Counted from the stretch's first letter, positions 8,067-17,648 are shown. The stretch: 64,000 bases of DNA from Hahella sp. KA22 (GCF_004135205.1 NZ_CP035490.1:3861501-3925500); one strand, 5' to 3'. Numbers and translations: made by a program. The notes: generated from the letters alone by a model not told the origin.

Positions 8067-9926
8067 CTATCGCCGTGGCGCTTTCTGTCGCATAAGCTCA
8101 CGGCGCATGGCGTGATCGGTGAGGCGACGTTCTTCTTTCGTCATATCGGGACCGCCGCGATCCTCGACCTGCATGACCGGCGGGAAATCCGGGTCATTGG
8201 GCACGCCGGGACGGACTTCCACAATGCCCATTTCCGGGAAGCGATCAATCATGTTCGCCAACTGGTTGTCGTAACCGACGCCAAGGGTGCGATCCCAATC
8301 CGAGCGCTCTTGATAGGCGGCGATACGCTCCTGGCGGGTCAGGCCGGTATCCATCACCTTGCTGTAGTTCTCTTCGCTCAACACCTGATTCGGCACCCGC
8401 GCAGGCCAGAAGGTGGGCAAATAAGGATCGTATTGCGAGTCATAGCCGGACCGGCAGCTTGCTGTATCGGTCTGCCAGGGAATCGCCATCCAGCGGGTGA
8501 TGGAGCCGGGGAACTGGGCATAGAGCGGCCCGTTATAGGACAAGGCTTCCGCCGAGGTGAGCGTGCTGCCGTAGTTTGGTTCTGGATTATTGGCCGCGCG
8601 GTGACGCCACCGATAGGGCTCGCTATACATGGTGGCGTGACGCACTGGCCAGGTCATTTCACAGCCGGGGTGAAAAGCGTCCGCCAGACAGAATTCCAAC
8701 GCAGCTTTGTCCAGACAGGCGGGCTGCTCGCTGATCGGCACGTCGTCGATGGAGCGGGGCGGGTTGGCGTCCGGATCGTAATCTGACTCAAATTGTCCCT
8801 GCGCCCAGTATCCCAGCATGGCCAGCTGGGTTTCCGTCAATGCGTTCATAGCGTTGGTGACCGGTGGCATGGGGATGTTCATGGCGTCACCATACACCCA
8901 GGGCCAGAGGTTCATGGAGATGTCATTGCGGCCGGGATGGCGAAATGCGTTGGCGACGGTCCGCCGCAGCTCGGCGTAGTCATCGCCGGGCATGGAAAGC
9001 TTACGCAGATAGTCAGGGTCGAGAAAATGTTGCGGCATACCGAATCCGAAACCTGCTGCAAATCCAGCGTTCATCCACTGCAAGTCACACATGGCTTTCA
9101 GGACAGGCAGGATGTCATTCTGAAAGGAAGGGCAGGTGGGGGCGGGCGCCATGCCGGCGTTGATCGCCAGATCTGTCATCAATGCGTACATGGTGCGCAC
9201 GGACTTTTGCTGCGGCCCATAATTCGGAGGAGCGACCACCACCCAGGCCGGCGCCACATCCAGTTTTCTACCATTAAACACGACTGAAGCGGTGACTGGG
9301 CCATCACTGGTGTCGTCGTACCAGCCATCGTTGTTGGCGAAGGTAGTGGGCGGTTTGCCATCATATGAGGCGGATTTTCCATGCCCGCCGAACACCAGAA
9401 GGCGACCGGTGGAGTCAGTACGCAATTCTCCCAGCGGGACATCTATTCCCATGAACTTGCCGCCCCGAAACTGATACTCCGGGCCGTAGCTGGAGGGGGT
9501 GTTGATAGAACGGGGGCCGGGAGTAATAGATAGCTCGCTACGGTCTTTAACGCTGGCGTTACGCAAGGTGCTGGGCGTCGCCGCTGCGGCCTCCGGGATA
9601 TCCAGCGCCAGTTCAAAGTTGTACCAGGCAGCCTTATGGTTGGCCAGCTCCACCGTCCACTCAATCTGGGTTACATCGTCGATCGACAACTCCCGCACAA
9701 CCTGTCCATTGCCGTCATATCCATAAATGCGGAACTCCGCCACTTCGCGCTTCAACGCGCCAGTTGCGTCGCGATATTCACCGGGTTCCTTGGGGGGCGG
9801 GTTCGACACCTGCGGCCCAATATAAAAACCGTCTTCTGCGAGGGAATTACCAACACGAGCGATGCCGATGGAGGGATGAATCTTGGCGTAAACAATCTGG
9901 TCGTCGGATTTGCTGCTGTTCGTCAT
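8067..9926 (-). CDS. LodA/GoxA-like CTQ-dependent amine or amino-acid oxidase
   Basis: The start at 9926 (MTNSSKSDDQI) is chosen because AAGGGAG lies just upstream; the frame stays open 29 codons further back without an obvious ribosome site. The 619-residue protein shows the LodA hallmark N-terminus (YAKIHPSIGIARVGNS). Candidate cofactor residues are Cys422 in PGCEMTWP and Trp484 in IPWQTDTASC. They are 62 residues apart, close to the 65 I recall between Cys516 and Trp581 of Marinomonas LodA. Such enzymes oxidatively deaminate amino acids (lysine, glycine), releasing H2O2 that can act as an antimicrobial. The substrate here is unknown. No signal peptide is visible. It is followed by its LodB-like maturase. 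Confidence 0.88.
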   Translation of the reverse strand: MTNSSKSDDQIVYAKIHPSIGIARVGNSLAEDGFYIGPQVSNPPPKEPGEYRDATGALKREVAEFRIYGYDGNGQVVRELSIDDVTQIEWTVELANHKAAWYNFELALDIPEAAAATPSTLRNASVKDRSELSITPGPRSINTPSSYGPEYQFRGGKFMGIDVPLGELRTDSTGRLLVFGGHGKSASYDGKPPTTFANNDGWYDDTSDGPVTASVVFNGRKLDVAPAWVVVAPPNYGPQQKSVRTMYALMTDLAINAGMAPAPTCPSFQNDILPVLKAMCDLQWMNAGFAAGFGFGMPQHFLDPDYLRKLSMPGDDYAELRRTVANAFRHPGRNDISMNLWPWVYGDAMNIPMPPVTNAMNALTETQLAMLGYWAQGQFESDYDPDANPPRSIDDVPISEQPACLDKAALEFCLADAFHPGCEMTWPVRHATMYSEPYRWRHRAANNPEPNYGSTLTSAEALSYNGPLYAQFPGSITRWMAIPWQTDTASCRSGYDSQYDPYLPTFWPARVPNQVLSEENYSKVMDTGLTRQERIAAYQERSDWDRTLGVGYDNQLANMIDRFPEMGIVEVRPGVPNDPDFPPVMQVEDRGGPDMTKEERRLTDHAMRRELMRQKAPRR

Positions 9927-10448
9927 AACACACTCCCTTTGGTTAATCAGATACCCGCCATGCCGTATCAGATGGCTGTTAAAGGAGTGTAGATGGTGGT
10001 TGGGGATTAACAAGCAAGAGAAATAACATTATTGAGGTCTGGCAAAACCCGGTTAGGATGTCAGACCGCCTGAAGTATTTTTTATCACCATCTAGGGTCT
10101 TCCCTATCAGCCATATAGCCCCCGCCAGTTTGCCGATTGAGACAAGTGCTTATCTATCGTTAGGATAAAAATACTTTTGTCTCATTCTTTCGGAACACAA
10201 CATGCAAGAAGGCATTAAAACAATATCCCTCCCAGATTCATGCCTTTTATGTGCTTTAGATTCCAGAAGCAAACTCAACTTGGTAAGCCGGCTTGTTTAT
10301 ACGAATAGGTTATAGGCCGTTGTTCTATGAAGGATTATGCTGAAGCAATCATGAGTGATAACATCCATCACCTTTGGCGCTCGCGGAGAGAAGAATTCCG
10401 CCGATTATCGTCTCAATTTATATAAACACTGTTAAACAAGGCCTTTCT
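9927..10448. other. Intergenic region with long inverted repeat
   Basis: This 520-base gap separates the divergent LodA-like gene and the first LRR lipoprotein. It must contain both promoters. The only clear structure is an imperfect inverted repeat at 10138-10184: TGAGACAA and its complement TTGTCTCA, with further partial pairing (TATC/GATA) inside. It is not followed by a convincing T-run in either direction, so a regulatory site is more likely than a terminator. No coding sequence or RNA gene is recognised. Confidence 0.5.
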
Positions 10449-11462
10449 ATGCTTCAGCGCACTCTAGCTCTAATGATATTCACTCTGCTTGCCGGATGCG
10501 GACAATCCGAACCTCAAAAAGCTGAACCTGAGGCTAATAATGCTCCTCAGTATTCTGAGGCTGAGGTTCAGAAACTTATCGATGTTTGTAAGAATCGGGG
10601 TGGAAATGCCCCGATGAAAGAACTGAATGCTTGTATAAAATTAAATAAATATAGTCATTTTCACACACTGGACTTGAGTAGGATAAAAATTGGAAAGTTA
10701 CCAGAAGATATCTTTGACGGGATGAGTCATATTCGGCAGTTGTTTCTCAATGAGAATTCAATTTCAGCACTTCCTGAATCAATAAAAGAGCTCGTTGATC
10801 TAAAAGTTATCACGTTGGATTGGAATAAGTTTGAGTCAGTTCCAGAAGAGTTGTTTGAGATAGATGGGCTTAGAGATATTTATATTTCCCATAATTCGGT
10901 AACTAAAGTTGATCAAGGTTTGAAGAATTCTAAAAAGCTTAGAAGAATTATTCTTTCATTTAACAAATTGGAAGAGTTTCCGACTGTGTTTTCTGAAATG
11001 CCTAATCTTAAAATTCTCGATTTGGCGTCAAACTCTATTTCGCGTGTGCCTAAACAAATAGGTGGTATGTCTAGTCTTATAGGGTTATCTCTGGCTGATA
11101 ACAAGGTAGAAGAGGTTCCTGAGGAGATTGGGGCGCTTTCCAACTTAACCATGTTGGATTTAAGTGCAAATAAACTAAAAACATTGCCTGTAACAATAGC
11201 AAGGCTTCCAAATTTGACTCAGCATGTAGAAGAGCATAGTGGGTTTGTGAATAATCTTACGGCGCTTGGTTTTGAGGAAGATGGAGAAGAAATATATGGG
11301 GTTTCTCTGCTAAAGGGATATCAAACAACACTGCCTGTCAGTAGATACTCAGGTATAAATCTTCTCTTTAATGAAGTTGCAGTCCTTGATAAAGAATTCT
11401 GCGATGTCTTTTTTATGAAACTGGACAGTAAAGTATCGGTTAATTGCAAAAAGATGTTTTGA
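10449..11462 (+). CDS. Leucine-rich-repeat lipoprotein (copy 1)
   Basis: The start at 10449 gives a lipoprotein signal (MLQRTLALMIFTLLAGCGQS, Cys17); an upstream in-frame start at 10374 is rejected because it would bury this signal. The 337-residue protein carries about eight leucine-rich repeats of 22-24 residues over roughly residues 70-255, such as LRQLFLNENSISALPESI and LTMLDLSANKLKTLPVTI. A conserved non-LRR C-terminal cap follows, with two Cys (FCDVFFMK and VNCKKMF). It is probably membrane-anchored and facing periplasm or surface, binding an unknown partner. The DNA is clearly AT-richer than neighbours. The next gene is a tandem duplicate. Confidence 0.8.
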   Translation: MLQRTLALMIFTLLAGCGQSEPQKAEPEANNAPQYSEAEVQKLIDVCKNRGGNAPMKELNACIKLNKYSHFHTLDLSRIKIGKLPEDIFDGMSHIRQLFLNENSISALPESIKELVDLKVITLDWNKFESVPEELFEIDGLRDIYISHNSVTKVDQGLKNSKKLRRIILSFNKLEEFPTVFSEMPNLKILDLASNSISRVPKQIGGMSSLIGLSLADNKVEEVPEEIGALSNLTMLDLSANKLKTLPVTIARLPNLTQHVEEHSGFVNNLTALGFEEDGEEIYGVSLLKGYQTTLPVSRYSGINLLFNEVAVLDKEFCDVFFMKLDSKVSVNCKKMF

Positions 11463-11737
11463 ATAATACTTTAACGAGAAAAATGGATTTAGAGTCTTTC
11501 TGGATGATGGTTATTTAAATTTATTAGTGCTAAACCTTGTTGAAAAATCACTGTCAATTCTACCTTTATTTGTTTCAAATATTAAAAATTATATCATATA
11601 GAACTGGGTTATAATGAGTTAGAAACTTTTTCTAATATATTGGTTAACAGTTACGAGCTTAGGTCAATTATTCATCGCCCAGCAGGATTTCCTGGATATT
11701 ACCAATGGCTTATAAACACGGGTAACATGGCTTTTCT

Positions 11738-12730
11738 ATGCTTAAGCGTGCTCTAACTCTGACTATACTCATCCTGCTTGCAGGATGTGGGCAATCCGAT
11801 CCCCAAAAAATAGGGCCTTCGACAGCTCCTCAGTATTCTCAGGTTCAACTGAGGGAACTTTCTAAACTATGTGATGCGGATGAGCCTTCAGAAGCTAGTG
11901 TCGCTTCCTGCATCACGCTAAATAGACTAAAGAAGAGTATAATTCTAGATTTAGAAGGCATGAATATAAGAAGTCTCCCGGAAGATGCCTTTATGGAAAT
12001 GGAGCATGTTCGGATATTAAGGTTGGGAAATAACTCTCTTTCTGAGTTGCCAAAGTCAATTGCTATGCTAAAGAAATTGAGGCAAATATATATTGATGAT
12101 AATAATTTTTCTGAGTTTCCTGCCGTTTTGTTATCATTGACCAGTATAAAAGATATATTTGCGTCTAATAATCGTATTGGTTTCATGCCTAAAGAGATAG
12201 AAAGGTTGAAGTCTCTTCGGAGAATAATTGTTTCCCTGAATGATTTTAGAGAGTTCCCTGTTCAGCTAAAAAACAATGAGGAGCTCAGGATATTGGATCT
12301 ATCAATGAATAAAATATCCGTTCTTCCAGAAGAAATTGGAAGTTTTGATGCTCTTGTAGGTCTTTCTTTATCGGGTAATAAATTGAGGGAGATACCTAGA
12401 GAAATTGGAATGATGACGAAATTAACCATGTTGGATCTGAGCGCGAATGAATTGAAAGAGTTGCCGGTGGAGATAGCTGCTTTACCTGAACTAAAAAGGT
12501 CTGTGGAAGGCCATCACGGTTTTGTTAGAGCCTTTGTAAGTCTTAGCTTTAATGAAGATGTTGAAGAGATATATGGAAGTTATGCCGCGGAAGAACACGA
12601 TATCTATGACAAGCCTGAAAAATTTTCAGGGATAAATATTCTGTTTAATAACGTTGAGAATCTCGATTCGGAGTTTTGTAATGTATTCTTTATTAAAAAG
12701 GACTCAAACGTATATCTAAATTGTAATTGA
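11738..12730 (+). CDS. Leucine-rich-repeat lipoprotein (copy 2)
   Basis: The 330-residue paralogue of the preceding gene has the same signal (MLKRALTLTILILLAGCGQS), the same repeat layout (for example LRILDLSMNKISVLPEEI and LTMLDLSANELKELPVEI) and the same C-terminal cap (FSGINILFNNVENLDSEFCNVFF). The DNA around the start codons is also alike in both copies (GCCTTTCTATGCTT against GGCTTTTCTATGCTT), so the duplication includes the leader. The bodies have diverged considerably, which points to an old duplication with selection on the LRR surface. Function is unknown; a host-interaction or inhibitor role is only a guess. Confidence 0.8.
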   Translation: MLKRALTLTILILLAGCGQSDPQKIGPSTAPQYSQVQLRELSKLCDADEPSEASVASCITLNRLKKSIILDLEGMNIRSLPEDAFMEMEHVRILRLGNNSLSELPKSIAMLKKLRQIYIDDNNFSEFPAVLLSLTSIKDIFASNNRIGFMPKEIERLKSLRRIIVSLNDFREFPVQLKNNEELRILDLSMNKISVLPEEIGSFDALVGLSLSGNKLREIPREIGMMTKLTMLDLSANELKELPVEIAALPELKRSVEGHHGFVRAFVSLSFNEDVEEIYGSYAAEEHDIYDKPEKFSGINILFNNVENLDSEFCNVFFIKKDSNVYLNCN

Positions 12731-12769
12731 TGCTAGGCGTTAATGTGTCTGAGTCTGGCTTTTTGTAAA

Positions 12770-13681
12770 CTATGACAATTCCCCCACCAAAAAGTCAAAA
12801 ACGGTTCTGACTCTCAGGTTCATTTTCAGTTCTCGATGAGAAACGAGCCAGCTTTCGCCTTTGAATGCTTCATAATTAGGAAGGGCTCTTTCGACTGACG
12901 GCGCCATGCCAATTTCAATTGGCATGGCGCCGATGCCGATGCCGAGGCCTTGTTTGGTCATTTCCCAGTGAGCTAAGTGGCCGTCAGTCTTCACTGGAAA
13001 GTTTTTGTCGCTTAGTTCAAATCCATGCTCTTTCAGCGCCTTGATATAGGCGTCATTGTTGGTGCTGAAACCCAGGAAATGGGCGTTGCTGAATTCCTTT
13101 GGAGTTTTCGGACGGCCGATCCTGTCCAGGTAGCTTGGCGCGGCATAAAGCGCTGCTTTTATATCGCTGAGTTTTCTGGCGATTAAATCCGGTTGAGTAG
13201 GGCGGAACGCGCGGATGGCGATATCCGCTTCCCGACGTTTTAAATCGCTGGCTATATTGGATGCGATGATGTCGATATGGAGGCCGGGATATAGCGCTCT
13301 CAGCTTCATGATGATGGAAGGCAGGATAAAGGCGGCCGTCACCTCTGTGGCGGAAATAACTATTGTTCCCTCCACCGATCGGGCATGACCCGACGCCGCC
13401 ATGGATAGACCTCCCGCCGCCTCGCCCATAGCGCGGACATAGCCTAACAACGCCAACCCATTAGGCGTTAGCTCCAGTCCTTTTGCCCCTCGTTCGAACA
13501 GTGCGACGCTAAGCTCTTTTTCGAGTGCGCTCACCTGCCTGCTCAGTGTCGGCTGGGAAATGCCCAGTGCGCGAGCGGCGGCGGAAAGAGATCCCTCTTC
13601 CGCTGTAACCAGAAATGCCCGCGCCTGGTTCCAATCAAAATTTACCGGACGCCATTCCATACAAATATGCATAACCATCAT
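12770..13681 (-). CDS. LysR-family transcriptional regulator
   Basis: The protein of about 300 residues has an N-terminal winged helix-turn-helix (FDWNQARAFLVTAEEGSLSAAARALGISQPTLSRQVSALEKELSV in spirit, residues 13-60). A LysR effector-binding domain follows with VEGTIVISATEVTAAFILP and IIASNIASDLKRREADIAIRAF. The true start may be the ATG at 13660 (MEWRPVNFDW), because several in-frame ATGs cluster there with no clear ribosome site. It is divergent from the methyltransferase gene across 78 bases, the classic LysR arrangement, so it probably controls that gene and itself. Confidence 0.9.
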   Translation of the reverse strand: MMVMHICMEWRPVNFDWNQARAFLVTAEEGSLSAAARALGISQPTLSRQVSALEKELSVALFERGAKGLELTPNGLALLGYVRAMGEAAGGLSMAASGHARSVEGTIVISATEVTAAFILPSIIMKLRALYPGLHIDIIASNIASDLKRREADIAIRAFRPTQPDLIARKLSDIKAALYAAPSYLDRIGRPKTPKEFSNAHFLGFSTNNDAYIKALKEHGFELSDKNFPVKTDGHLAHWEMTKQGLGIGIGAMPIEIGMAPSVERALPNYEAFKGESWLVSHRELKMNLRVRTVFDFLVGELS

Positions 13682-13759
13682 TCATATTCAGCAATGTTAG
13701 CAATAACTACGTATAGGTAAAATCCTAATAGTTAATCGCCAACAACCAAAAGGACTCAG

Positions 13760-14386
13760 ATGGACTTCTCAATTAAATTCTGGGACAACGCCGCTGAACG
13801 ATACGCCAGAAGGCCAGTGACCGATGTTAGCGCCTACGAGAAAAAGCTAGCCGTTACCCAACAGTTTTTTAGCGCCGACATGCGCGTCCTGGAATTTGGC
13901 TGCGGGACTGGCTCGACGGCGCTAGTGCATGCGCCTCGGGTAGCTGAATACCTGGCGACGGATGCATCCTCAAAAATGATAGATATCGCCAGAGCGAAAC
14001 TGCGCGATCAATCTGTCCCGGGATTAAGATTCGATGTGGCGACGTTGGACGACTATAGCGGGCAGTCAGAATCTTATGATGCGATTCTTGGGTTGAATAT
14101 TCTGCACTTATTGCGCGATCCAGATCAGGCGATACAACAGGTGTACAGGTTATTGAAACCAGGCGGTGTTTTCATTAGCAACACGGCATGTTTATCGGAT
14201 ACGCGGCCCTATTTGCGGCTTATCACCCCCGTGGGCAGGCTACTGAGACTCATGCCTTACGTTAAGTTTCTGTCCCGCAAAGGCCTTGAAGCGAGCATGG
14301 AAAGGGCAGGGTTTGAGTTTGATTACAAATGGATGCCCGAGACGACGAAAGATGTGTATTTCCTTGTCGCGAGGAAACGCCGTTAA
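13760..14386 (+). CDS. Class I SAM-dependent methyltransferase
   Basis: The 208-residue protein has the Rossmann methyltransferase motif I VLEFGCGTGSTAL near residue 45, an acidic loop at ATDASSKMIDIAR, motif II/III DAILGLNILHLLRD, and motif post-III LLKPGGVFISNT. This is the UbiE/Methyltransf_11 type acting on a small molecule; the acceptor cannot be predicted. The ATG has AAGGA 7 bases upstream. Divergence from the LysR gene suggests it is that regulator's target. Confidence 0.88.
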   Translation: MDFSIKFWDNAAERYARRPVTDVSAYEKKLAVTQQFFSADMRVLEFGCGTGSTALVHAPRVAEYLATDASSKMIDIARAKLRDQSVPGLRFDVATLDDYSGQSESYDAILGLNILHLLRDPDQAIQQVYRLLKPGGVFISNTACLSDTRPYLRLITPVGRLLRLMPYVKFLSRKGLEASMERAGFEFDYKWMPETTKDVYFLVARKRR

Positions 14387-14635
14387 GGGCTCAACAAACC
14401 GTCGCGCCAGAGCCTAAAAAAAACCTATTCTGCGTTCCGTTATTAATTTGGCGGACAAATAGCCTCTCTCTAGTGGCGCAGTTTATCCACAAACACCGAG
14501 CAGAAAAAATAGATCCACCGACCGATACCTGTCTCTTCCCACCCTGATTACTTTGCCTTTATGGCCCGCAGTTTTCTCTACTTGCGGCGCCATATCAGTC
14601 ATTTTCTTTAAGATCGATAAGGCGAGGTATTTATT

Positions 14636-15640
14636 ATGACTATTGGTGACGGCGGTGGCGTAGGGCCAATCGCCCCTCAAGATCATGTTCAGGCTGGCGG
14701 TGGTGTGGCTAACCAACCCGGGGCGGGGGTTCCTGTGTTGGCGCATAACCCAAATCCTGTGGCGCAGCAGGACCAGAATGGCCGCTCCATGTTCAGCGGC
14801 TTTTTTGAAGGCGCCGCAAATTTCAGGGCGGCGGTGTACAACCGACTGCCGAACAATCCACTGCGGGATATGTCCGTTCGGGAGCAGAATTACAGGGTTC
14901 CGCTCTCTCGTATGGAAGGCAATGCGGAGACTCTTTTTAACGATATGGATCGGGCCAATCACCATGAGCGGCTCAAGGAGCAGGCCTTGACCTCTTTTAG
15001 CGGGACGCATCACGCTACAGGCGACGCGGCGCAGGTGGCGGGGCAGTTTCAGGACTTTCTGGCGTTTGATGTTGATAATTTAAGCGCGGATGAAGTCCGG
15101 CAAGCTCAAGATAATGCGCGACAACGGACTGACAATTGGTCTGATGGCGTACCTGGGACTGAGCATGACTTTAATATCCGTTTGCAGCAGGAAAAAGAAA
15201 TCATCGCACTGGAAAAACTGGCGCAGTTCGATGATCTACCGCCTCTGGATGAGTCCCGGGAGCACAATCGGATGTGGGGAGAACTGAGTGTGGGCGCGTC
15301 TCTGCAAAGAAACGTCACCATGCAGGAAACCCGCGATCAGCTTTCCTTCTTCGGCCGTCAGCTTTCAGTCTTTATGAAGAAAGAAGGATTGGGGTTCGAT
15401 GGTTTGATAGACAGGAAGACGGCGCAGTTGGTGAGGGATCAGGAATTAGACGCGAATACGCGATTCGATGACCTAAACAATGATCAGCAGATCGACGTTT
15501 ACAAGGCGGTATTGAAATCCGCGTCCACCGCCAACCCGAACCTGATGGATAAATTCCAGAAAACCATAAGCAGCAGCCTGCAGGCTGGCGCCGCGAACTT
15601 TATGTCGTTTCTAAATCGCATGAATATTTTCTCCAGCTAA
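14636..15640 (+). CDS. Hypothetical protein upstream of T3SS genes, candidate secreted substrate
   Basis: This 334-residue soluble protein is not recognised. It has no signal peptide and no membrane segment. The first 45 residues are Gly/Pro/Gln/Val-rich and look disordered (IGDGGGVGPIAPQ), a composition often found in type III secretion signals. The remainder is mostly charged helices (for example ALEKLAQFDDLPPLDESREHN) and ends in a Ser/Ala/Phe-rich helix (SSSLQAGAANFMSFLNRMN). It lies 200 bases upstream of sctC on the same strand. Position and composition suggest a T3SS effector or accessory protein, but this is inference. Confidence 0.55.
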   Translation: MTIGDGGGVGPIAPQDHVQAGGGVANQPGAGVPVLAHNPNPVAQQDQNGRSMFSGFFEGAANFRAAVYNRLPNNPLRDMSVREQNYRVPLSRMEGNAETLFNDMDRANHHERLKEQALTSFSGTHHATGDAAQVAGQFQDFLAFDVDNLSADEVRQAQDNARQRTDNWSDGVPGTEHDFNIRLQQEKEIIALEKLAQFDDLPPLDESREHNRMWGELSVGASLQRNVTMQETRDQLSFFGRQLSVFMKKEGLGFDGLIDRKTAQLVRDQELDANTRFDDLNNDQQIDVYKAVLKSASTANPNLMDKFQKTISSSLQAGAANFMSFLNRMNIFSS

Positions 15641-15842
15641 GAGGCGATGATTTGAGCGTCATCCAGGCTCGTCAGTGGTGAGATAGATATTGGCGAGACT
15701 TGATGGCGCTGGCTTTTTGTCTTTCCGCCATGTTGCACAAATACATCGGTAGGCTGATATGGCCAAACCGTCCACCCCTCTAATCTGACTTCAGTTTGAA
15801 TCCACAAGGCTGCTTAGCCTGCACAAACCAGAGGAATAGAAG

Positions 15843-17564
15843 ATGAGGCCGCTACTGTCATTAATCGTATTGTTAATGTGCCTGTCGAATGCGGCGGTGC
15901 GCGCTGAGGGCTGGCCGTGGGCCAAACTCAGCTACGCCCATTATGCGGAAAATGAGCCCATCCAGGAGTTGTTGCAGCAGTTCGCCGCTGCGATCAACAC
16001 GCCGGTGGTGGTCAGCGATAAAGTGCAGGGCGTGGTCAACGGCCGCTTCGAAAAAGCGCCAGCCCGAGACTTTATCGACAGACTGGCCAAGCTGCACAGC
16101 CTGCTGTGGTACTACGACGGCCAGGTGCTCTACGTATACGGCGCCAGTGAAGTGGAGACAGATCTGATTCATCTGCAGGACGTCTCATCTCAACGCCTGA
16201 TCAAAACCCTGACGAACCTGGGCGTGCTGGACCGACGCTATACTCTCAGAGCCATTCCCGGGGAAGGAATCGTAATGGTGTCCGGGCCGCCCCGTTATAC
16301 CCAGCTGGTTCAGGAAGTGGCGGATATTCTGCGCTCTGGACAACAGGGCAAGCCCAAAACCGGCGACGCCTTTGTGGTGCAGGTGTTTGAACTCAAGCAC
16401 GCCTGGGCGGATGATCGCTCCATGGTGATTGGCGGCCAAAGAATAGCGGTTCCCGGTGTGGCTTCCTCGTTACAAGCGATTCTAGGTCGTCGCATATCTG
16501 AACCGACCGTCAACGCAATTGCGCCGAGAACCCTTCCCAAACTGAAAGGGCAAGGACTGGCTCAGGGGCGTTACGGACCGACGGAAATTACGCCCTCTCA
16601 GGAGGCCAACCGAGAGGTTGCTTCCGTGCGAAGCGAGGAGAGCCGCGTCAACTCGGAAACGGCAGGCTATATCATCGCCAACGAGCGTCTGAATGCAGTC
16701 ATCGTGCATGATCGCCAATCCAAAATGTCCCTCTATCAGGAACTCATCGACTCTCTGGACCAGCCTAGAAGCCAGGTGGAGATTGAAGTCTCGATTATCG
16801 ACGTGAGTACGGATCGTCTGAACGAAATGGGGTTTGAGTGGCAGATCAATGGACGCAACGGCAGTTTCACCAATGCGGATCTCTCCCAAGGCGCTTTGCC
16901 GCGCAGTCCTAACGAGCTGTCTTTCGTGGTGGGCGACGGCGCTAACTTCTCCACCTTGCTGACCAATCCGCAGGATCTGTTTCTGTCGCGCATTCGGGCT
17001 CTGTCGGAAGATGGCGACGCCAGCGTGCTGTCCCAGCCGACGATTCTTACTCTGGATAACATCGAAGCGGTGTTGGATCACAGCACTACCTTCTTCGTGC
17101 GGCTGGTGGGCGATCGGGAAGTGGACTTGTTTCCGGTATCCGTCGGCTCAGTGGTCAGAGTGACGCCGCATATCGTGAAAGGCGATCTCAGCGATAAAAT
17201 TCATCTGAATATTAATATCGAAGACGGCCAGCAGACCGGACAGGCGGTGGACGACATACCCGCCGTCAGCAAAAGCATCATCACCACCGAAGCCCTGGTG
17301 AACGACAACGGCAGCCTGCTTGTCGGCGGCTATTACTTCAATCAGGATTCCAGCACCCGCAGCAAAATTCCCGTGCTGGGGGATATTCCGCTATTGGGGC
17401 GCCTGTTCCGTACCGACGGCAGCCAGCTGCAGAAACGAGCCAGACTGTTTCTGATTTCACCCCGCATCGTCGGCTCCGACACGGCTGAAATTAAGTACAA
17501 CCAACGGCTGGAATCCCTGATCAACAAGTATCTGAGCACCGCGCCGGAACTTAATACGCCGTAG
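15843..17564 (+). CDS. sctC: T3SS outer-membrane secretin SctC (YscC/EscC)
   Basis: The 573-residue protein has a Sec signal peptide (LLSLIVLLMCLSNAAVRA). Two N-domains follow, including a ring-building fold near residues 110-175 (LIKTLTNLGVLDRRY, IVMVSGPPRYTQLV). The secretin core lies at about 300-560: DQPRSQVEIEVSIIDVS, ALSEDGDASVLSQPTILTLDN, VRVTPHI and KIPVLGDIPLLGRLFR. It forms the multimeric outer-membrane ring through which the needle passes. It opens a nine-gene + strand run encoding the basal body and needle. Confidence 0.97.
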   Translation: MRPLLSLIVLLMCLSNAAVRAEGWPWAKLSYAHYAENEPIQELLQQFAAAINTPVVVSDKVQGVVNGRFEKAPARDFIDRLAKLHSLLWYYDGQVLYVYGASEVETDLIHLQDVSSQRLIKTLTNLGVLDRRYTLRAIPGEGIVMVSGPPRYTQLVQEVADILRSGQQGKPKTGDAFVVQVFELKHAWADDRSMVIGGQRIAVPGVASSLQAILGRRISEPTVNAIAPRTLPKLKGQGLAQGRYGPTEITPSQEANREVASVRSEESRVNSETAGYIIANERLNAVIVHDRQSKMSLYQELIDSLDQPRSQVEIEVSIIDVSTDRLNEMGFEWQINGRNGSFTNADLSQGALPRSPNELSFVVGDGANFSTLLTNPQDLFLSRIRALSEDGDASVLSQPTILTLDNIEAVLDHSTTFFVRLVGDREVDLFPVSVGSVVRVTPHIVKGDLSDKIHLNINIEDGQQTGQAVDDIPAVSKSIITTEALVNDNGSLLVGGYYFNQDSSTRSKIPVLGDIPLLGRLFRTDGSQLQKRARLFLISPRIVGSDTAEIKYNQRLESLINKYLSTAPELNTP

Positions 17565-17609
17565 GCCCCAATTAGGCCTGTGGATATATGGTTGCGGGCG
17601 CCTTTCTAA

Positions 17610-17648
17610 GGCACTGTTAACACAAGCTACGGCACTGTTAACACAAGC
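17610..17648 (+). repeat. Tandem direct repeat upstream of sctD
   Basis: GGCACTGTTAACACAAGC occurs twice exactly, at 17610-17627 and 17631-17648, with a 21-base period (two helical turns). It is in the 150-base gap between sctC and sctD. Each copy contains GTTAAC. It could be a regulator binding pair for a second promoter, or a chance local duplication. Confidence 0.6.
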
